Under the pieces are notes generated by a model. The model had not been told where the DNA came from and did not search any database. It worked only from the letters and a program-made list of their open reading frames with translations. A stretch of 54,277 nt of DNA. Source: an uncultured Nitrospina sp. (GTDB taxonomy: Bacteria > Nitrospinota > Nitrospinia > Nitrospinales > VA-1). The DNA lies in contig CAJWQP010000009.1 in the NCBI GenBank assembly GCA_913045445.1, positions 1-54,277 on the forward strand, written 5' to 3'. A program made the translations under genes and the position numbers. Below are positions 50,663 through 54,277 of this stretch, piece after piece; the stretch's first letter is position 1, and each line of letters begins with the position of its first letter.

Positions 50663-50726
50663 GCCAGTTTCTTAAGTGAAGAGTTTTTTAAATGGCATCC
50701 CGGGAAGGTTGGTGCCCTGATATGGT

Positions 50727-50975
50727 ATGATGCGGGTTATGGAAAAGGATTTTGAGCCACTAAAATCTCGTTTGCGGGAGATAAACGAAAGGCTGGACCC
50801 AGAGGAGCAGGCCTCTTTCGGCCTGCTCATTGAAAATTTTTCTGGCAACACATCGGAATTTCAGCGGATCATGCGCGACCTGGGCAAGTTTGGTTCCAGA
50901 ATAGGAACCGGGTCGAAATTTGAGGTTTACCGTGAAGTACAGCATCTTTTTCACAAAGCGCCTCCTAAAGAGTAA
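50727..50975 (+). CDS. small conserved-looking protein of unknown function
   Basis: 82 aa or 78 aa, soluble and helical, rich in Glu/Lys, with KSRLREINERLDPEEQASFGLLIENF near the start. I recognise no domain. Two in-frame starts compete: ATG 50727 and ATG 50739. TGGTATGAT at 50723-50731 looks like an extended -10 and would place the transcript start almost on ATG 50739, which would make it leaderless. It is followed 12 nt later by acylphosphatase. Confidence 0.55.
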   Translation: MMRVMEKDFEPLKSRLREINERLDPEEQASFGLLIENFSGNTSEFQRIMRDLGKFGSRIGTGSKFEVYREVQHLFHKAPPKE

Positions 50976-50987
50976 CCATAGCAATTT

Positions 50988-51260
50988 ATGGCAGATTCAG
51001 CGGTTCATATCATTGTCCATGGGCGGGTGCAGGGAGTATTTTTCCGCGCATCGACGCAGACGCGGGCTTTGGAACTTTCTCTGGTCGGATGGGTACGCAA
51101 TTTGCCGGACAGTTCGGTGGAAATTCATGCGGAGGGTGATCGGGAAAACCTGGAACTTTTAATTGAATGGTGCCGACAGGGTCCGCCATCGGCAAAAGTG
51201 ACCCGGGTCGATTCGGATTGGATTGCTCCACAGACGATGCACGACTTTCAAATTCGATAA
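50988..51260 (+). CDS. acyP: acylphosphatase
   Basis: Hydrolyses carboxyl-phosphate anhydrides such as acetyl phosphate or carbamoyl phosphate. 90 aa, family standard. The signature VHGRVQGVFFRASTQTRA has the phosphate-binding loop and Arg, and the catalytic Asn is in LVGWVRNLPDSSVEIHAEG near residue 40. All residues are intact. Confidence 0.94.
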   Translation: MADSAVHIIVHGRVQGVFFRASTQTRALELSLVGWVRNLPDSSVEIHAEGDRENLELLIEWCRQGPPSAKVTRVDSDWIAPQTMHDFQIR

Positions 51261-51317
51261 GCTCACTGAATAAACTTAATAGATGTTTTTAACTCCGCCT
51301 CCTGTGGGGATAACTCT

Positions 51318-52070
51318 GTGATTAAAATTGAAGGCTTGCAAAAAAAATATACCACAGTAACATTAGGAATTATCCAGTTTCTTAAAAATCACTACTCACG
51401 ATTTACAAGAACCACTGCGTAAAGTACAAATCCTGAGCGATCTGCTGGAATTCAATCTCTCGGATATTCCGGATAAAGAAAAAGGTGTTATGGAGCGTCT
51501 TCGACTTGCGGCGGCACGCGGCTCACAACTCCTTGATGACTTGATCAGCTTTGCCTCCATCACCAGCGAGAATGAACCTTCTACAGTTTTCAATCTTTCA
51601 GATCTTGTACAGAATGTAATTTCTGAGCTTCGAGATGTGATTGATAAAACTCAGGGAAAAATTAAATCAAGTGGCCTTCCAGAAATTTACGGGAACCCCA
51701 AATACATTCATTTACTTTTCCAACACCTGATTTCAAATGCATTAAAGTTCTGTAAAAATGAACCCCACCCCGGATAAGTATAAACAGCCAAAGAACCGTG
51801 GATCACCAATGGCAGATTTCTGTTAGAGACAATGGGATAGGCATAGAAAAAAATACCTCGAAAAAATCTTCAAACCTTTCGAAAAACTCAATCCAAAAGA
51901 TGGACACAACGGAACAGAAATGGGCTTGACTATTTGCCGAAAAATTGCCGAAGACCATTCCGGCACGATCATCGCTCAGAGCAATCCTGAGGAAGAAACC
52001 GTTTTCATATTGACCCCGCCGGAAAAAAACAGGACTAGCGACCCAAGTCACCCAGCAGCCCAAATCAATT
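51318..52070 (+). pseudogene. histidine kinase remnant joined to an ABC-ATPase-like gene start
   Basis: A GTG (51318) with GGGGA 7 nt upstream begins VIKIEGLQKKYTTVTLG, which looks like the first residues of an ABC transporter ATPase. This is cut off, and from 51367 another frame reads a histidine kinase: the H-box THDLQEPLRKV (His at 51397), dimerisation helix to SFASITS, and the N-box LLFQHLISNALKF, ending at TAA 51775. After a -1 shift near a C run, RDNGIGIEKN (G1 box) appears. After another -1 shift in an A7 run, YLEKIFKPFEKL and MGLTICRKIAEDHSGT (F and G2 boxes) follow. The sensor domains, continuous frame and likely original stop are lost. Single-base errors in homopolymers could explain the two shifts, but not the truncated 5' end. 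Confidence 0.8.
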
Positions 52071-52088
52071 TAGTTCATTTTTTTTCTT

Positions 52089-52811
52089 TTATGTCACTTG
52101 ACCACTTTGCTCTGTTTTCAATACACCCGGAAACAGGATATTGTTTTCTTTGTGAACATGTACATGCAGGTCCATTTCAAATTCCTTCATTTTTTCCAAC
52201 ATCAAAGCGTAAGACGCGCAACCATCAGCAGGCATTTTATAATTGTCCGTAAATTTACGAACGTTATCTAGAGACCTGTTTGCCTGATTGTGCTCCGCCT
52301 GCATAACATGGATGGGTCCCTGAAAATTAGTGCAATGGTACTCTCCAGCGGGAACTGTGTAGCCAGCACTGCGTATCATCGGAAATAGTATTCTTTCCTC
52401 CTTTAACAAATGCGATTCAAGATCATTGAACATATTAATGGTTTCCCGTTGCACCTGAATAAGTTCAGGATGACGCGTCCCATGTGCCTGGACAACCTTT
52501 TCTATCAATTCGTTTAACACTGGAATCGCCTGCTTCAAATAAGCGTGATGCGTCGATTCCAAGTGGTCAACCAACTCCTTTGGTGAAACGGTTGTCCAAT
52601 CGGCGACAGTTTCACCTAGATCTTCATCTCCCGTTTTTTTTAATCTCTGTACCACATCGTTCAGATTCAAACCTTTTTCCTGACAGGCATCTTGTAAAGT
52701 CTGATGCCCACCGCAACAGAAGTCGATTTCCAGTTCCTGGAATATGTTGGTTCGGCTTATCTCATCCTTGACCCATTCGTTGATTGTGCTTCCTTCACCA
52801 AGTTCACTCAT
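52089..52811 (-). CDS. ric: iron-sulfur cluster repair di-iron protein (RIC/YtfE/ScdA family)
   Basis: 240 aa. The N-terminal ScdA_N domain includes IDFCCGGHQTLQDAC near residue 30. The C-terminal hemerythrin-like domain shows metal-ligand residues in HHAYLKQ, HGTRHPELIQV, HLLKEERILFPMI, MQAEHNQANR and HVHKENNILFPGV. It repairs Fe-S clusters and relieves nitrosative stress. GAGGA lies 8 nt before the ATG. It is divergent from an Rrf2-type regulator, the usual arrangement for NsrR-like control. Confidence 0.93.
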   Translation of the reverse strand: MSELGEGSTINEWVKDEISRTNIFQELEIDFCCGGHQTLQDACQEKGLNLNDVVQRLKKTGDEDLGETVADWTTVSPKELVDHLESTHHAYLKQAIPVLNELIEKVVQAHGTRHPELIQVQRETINMFNDLESHLLKEERILFPMIRSAGYTVPAGEYHCTNFQGPIHVMQAEHNQANRSLDNVRKFTDNYKMPADGCASYALMLEKMKEFEMDLHVHVHKENNILFPGVLKTEQSGQVT

Positions 52812-52905
52812 AGCAAAATCCTCAAAGACTTAAGCTTTTTAAAACAAAGGCACTTCCAGCCACCTGGGCATTAAGCAGATATAAAGACTCCCATGTCCGC
52901 TTTTA

Positions 52906-52929
52906 ATCTAATTCCTGATATCATTAGAT
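52906..52929. promoter_or_regulatory. dyad in the ric/Rrf2 divergent region
   Basis: ATCTAAT (52906-52912), 10-nt spacer, ATTAGAT (52923-52929), a perfect 7-bp inverted repeat. Its position 41 nt before the Rrf2 gene and 95 nt before ric suits an operator of that regulator. It does not match the E. coli NsrR consensus well. Confidence 0.4.
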
Positions 52930-52969
52930 GTCAATATTTTTTACCCACTTTTAACCGACAAAGACCCCC

Positions 52970-53227
52970 ATGATTTCCCAAACAGCAGAATACGCTTTAC
53001 GTGCTGTGGTGCATCTTACCGCTCCAACCGAAAAACCTCTCACCACTCAGGAAATAGCAGCCCGAACGCAAGTTCCAGAAAGCTATCTTTCCAAGGTGCT
53101 ACAAAGTCTGGGCCGAGCAGGAATTTTGAGTTCACAAAGAAGACTTCACGGTGGATTCAGCTTGGCCAAAAAGTCAGACTCCCTGACTCTTCTGGAAGTC
53201 ATTAAATGGAAACATTTGTTTCAATAG
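52970..53227 (+). pseudogene. truncated Rrf2-family (NsrR/IscR-like) transcriptional regulator
   Basis: 85 aa instead of about 140-150. The winged-helix part is complete: SQTAEYALRAVVHL, TQEIAARTQVPESYLSKVLQSLGRAGIL and GGFSLAK. The frame then ends at EVIKWKHLFQ-stop, so the C-terminal region with the three Fe-S-binding cysteines is missing. A one-base shift in the AAA after EVI would continue as NGNICFNRI, vaguely like the family, without the usual Cys pattern. It could still bind DNA without sensing. It was placed here as pseudogene; a functional short repressor cannot be excluded. Confidence 0.7.
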
Positions 53228-53367
53228 AATCCACCAAATCTTCCATGACGGTGATTTTGGCTTCCACCCCAAAACCCCCTGCCTCCTCAATCATATGAGG
53301 AAATGGTCATTGGATTTTTCTTAAAAATGGTTTATCCTTCTACAATGCTTGTGCCGTAAAAAAGACT

Positions 53368-53391
53368 GGCGTGAGCTTTACTGCTTACGCC
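53368..53391 (+). promoter_or_regulatory. leader hairpin just before a ribosome binding site
   Basis: GGCGTGAGC (53368-53376) pairs with GCTTACGCC (53383-53391), one G-U pair, 6-nt loop. The GGAGGAG of the next gene begins 8 nt later. A possible -10 TACAAT lies at 53341-53346. Confidence 0.4.
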
Positions 53392-53412
53392 CCCTAATTG
53401 GAGGAGAAAAAA

Positions 53413-53805
53413 ATGAGGAAATTAGCTTGCGCCGGATTGGCAGTTCTATTTCTAAGTCTGATTAGTTTTCTGCCAACCCTGGAAGCCGTAGATGTTCCTG
53501 ACCCAAAAGTATGTGACACGGAAACAAGTGACGCCAGAGCAAAACGCCCTGGCGAATCCGTTGCCGCGAAATCCAGTGGAAAAATTTCTGTCAATGACCG
53601 ACGCAATCTTTGCCTGGCATTAAATCCAATAAAAGATCCCGTTAATCGATTCATGCACAAGGACCACAGCACCTACTATTGCACATTGATCGTTAACCGA
53701 GACAGCCAGTCATATTGCTTTGCCGTGGTTCAGGCTGACCCCAAAAAATGCAATAACATCGTAAGCAAGGAACTGGAAACCGACTGTCTGGAAAAAGCCA
53801 AATAA
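53413..53805 (+). CDS. small secreted protein with six cysteines
   Basis: 130 aa with a signal peptide (CAGLAVLFLSLISFLP, cleavage likely near LEA). The mature part has six cysteines (KVCDT, NLCLA, YYCTL, SYCFA, KKCNN, TDCLE), an arrangement suited to three disulfides. I know no family; it may be lineage-specific. The ATG at 53413 follows GGAGGAG; the TTG 53398 extension contains the ribosome site and is rejected. Confidence 0.7.
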   Translation: MRKLACAGLAVLFLSLISFLPTLEAVDVPDPKVCDTETSDARAKRPGESVAAKSSGKISVNDRRNLCLALNPIKDPVNRFMHKDHSTYYCTLIVNRDSQSYCFAVVQADPKKCNNIVSKELETDCLEKAK

Positions 53806-53907
53806 ATCACCAAAAAACCGCTCGAAGCGGAAAATCTGCTCACACGCCCCCCCTTTCCTTGCCTCTCCAGTATTCTCACGGTCGAAGATCGGCCATGACT
53901 TCCCCTG

Positions 53908-53945
53908 AAATTGACACACAACTGTGACAGTACTCACATCAATTT
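53908..53945. promoter_or_regulatory. two nearly concentric inverted repeats
   Basis: The outer pair AAATTGA (53908-53914) / TCAATTT (53939-53945) encloses ACTGT-G-ACAGT (53921-53931). Both share a centre within half a base. They lie about 40 nt before the receiver remnant and could be an operator or an RNA stem. Confidence 0.4.
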
Positions 53946-53986
53946 GTAATATAAATATGTAAGAATCTCATTATTGCTTTATAAAA

Positions 53987-54178
53987 ATGAGTGCCATTCC
54001 ACAGATGACCGACAAAACTTTCAGCCTCGATTTAGGAATTTTACTTATGGACAAAAATCCTCTCCTAAGGAGAAATCTTAAATCCAAATTCAAGTCCGGC
54101 GGTTACAGCAACATTTTGTCTGCTGAAATTCTTGCTGAAATTAACCGTGTCCTGGCGAGTGATCAAGCACCAGCGTGA
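53987..54178 (+). pseudogene. response-regulator receiver remnant with internal deletion
   Basis: 63 aa. LGILLMDKNPLLRRNLKSKFKSGGY resembles beta1-alpha1 of a CheY-like receiver (acidic pocket residues DKN). It is followed directly by ILAEINRVLAS, which resembles the last helix of such domains. The central part with the phosphorylated Asp is missing. It is probably a remnant left by an internal deletion; a novel short protein is the alternative. Confidence 0.5.
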
Positions 54179-54277
54179 TGCCACTGTTCGCTAGTTAAAA
54201 CTTCACAACTCCCCCTTAAAAATTAAAGCGGTTTAGAACCGGCTGATAACAAATCATTACCCCTTTGACATTTCGTG

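Noticed and set aside
53806-53860. CCGCT-CGA-AGCGG hairpin after the secreted-protein gene as a terminator
   Set aside because: Only a 5-bp stem followed by A's, not T's.

Overview
The window is 54.3 kb of a Gram-negative bacterial chromosome. It encodes lipoprotein and periplasmic murein enzymes, AsmA-type envelope proteins, and ModA and ChaN with export signals. No ribosomal RNA, tRNA, CRISPR array or intact insertion sequence is visible. A five-subunit 2-oxoacid:ferredoxin oxidoreductase of the kind used in the reductive TCA cycle, a molybdate importer and a sodium-pumping oxaloacetate decarboxylase together suggest an autotroph of the Nitrospinota (Nitrospina-like) or a related lineage. 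That placement is an inference from gene content, not from a marker gene.

Layout. 1-6.0 kb (mostly minus strand): rlmI, mtgA, an M23 peptidase, a spore-photoproduct-lyase-like radical SAM enzyme (plus) and dnaN. 6.1-12.5 kb (plus): DAHP synthase, glnD, a TPR protein, a 460-bp intergenic region holding a candidate small RNA, a secreted STI1-like protein, orn and a cysteine-rich membrane protein. 12.5-17.7 kb: rtcB, purC and purB (minus), then a plus-strand phosphatase/fructosamine-kinase pair. 17.8-22.7 kb (minus): a zinc-ribbon protein and the oxidoreductase operon, in transcription order epsilon-alpha-beta-gamma-ferredoxin, with a clear sigma-70-type promoter and a terminator. 23-28 kb: a ferritin-like protein, rnhA, mltA, pcm, a small conserved protein and an M28 peptidase.

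28-45 kb: two very large AsmA-like envelope proteins (1371 and about 1285 aa) flank hflK-hflC, trkA-trkH and oadA-oadB-oadG, a block of envelope quality control and ion handling. 45-50.6 kb: rlmB, rpsU (TTG start), a ChaN-PDZ protein and modABC with a ModE-type operator. 50.7-54.3 kb is an accessory, decaying region. It holds acylphosphatase, a broken histidine kinase fused to what looks like the start of an ABC ATPase gene, the nitrosative-stress protein RIC beside a truncated Rrf2 regulator, a secreted six-cysteine protein and a receiver-domain remnant.

The most noteworthy non-housekeeping signals are: (1) a candidate small RNA at about 10.90-11.01 kb that carries two anti-Shine-Dalgarno-like stretches and a strong terminator, preceded by a large dyad; (2) a ModE-box over the modA promoter; (3) the oxidoreductase operon with its E subunit; (4) a translationally coupled deglycation pair; (5) the decayed signalling cluster at the right end; and (6) clusters of dispersed-repeat debris and one MITE-like element. 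Many start codons were moved from the longest possible frame on the basis of ribosome binding sites and family length; these choices are stated in each entry.
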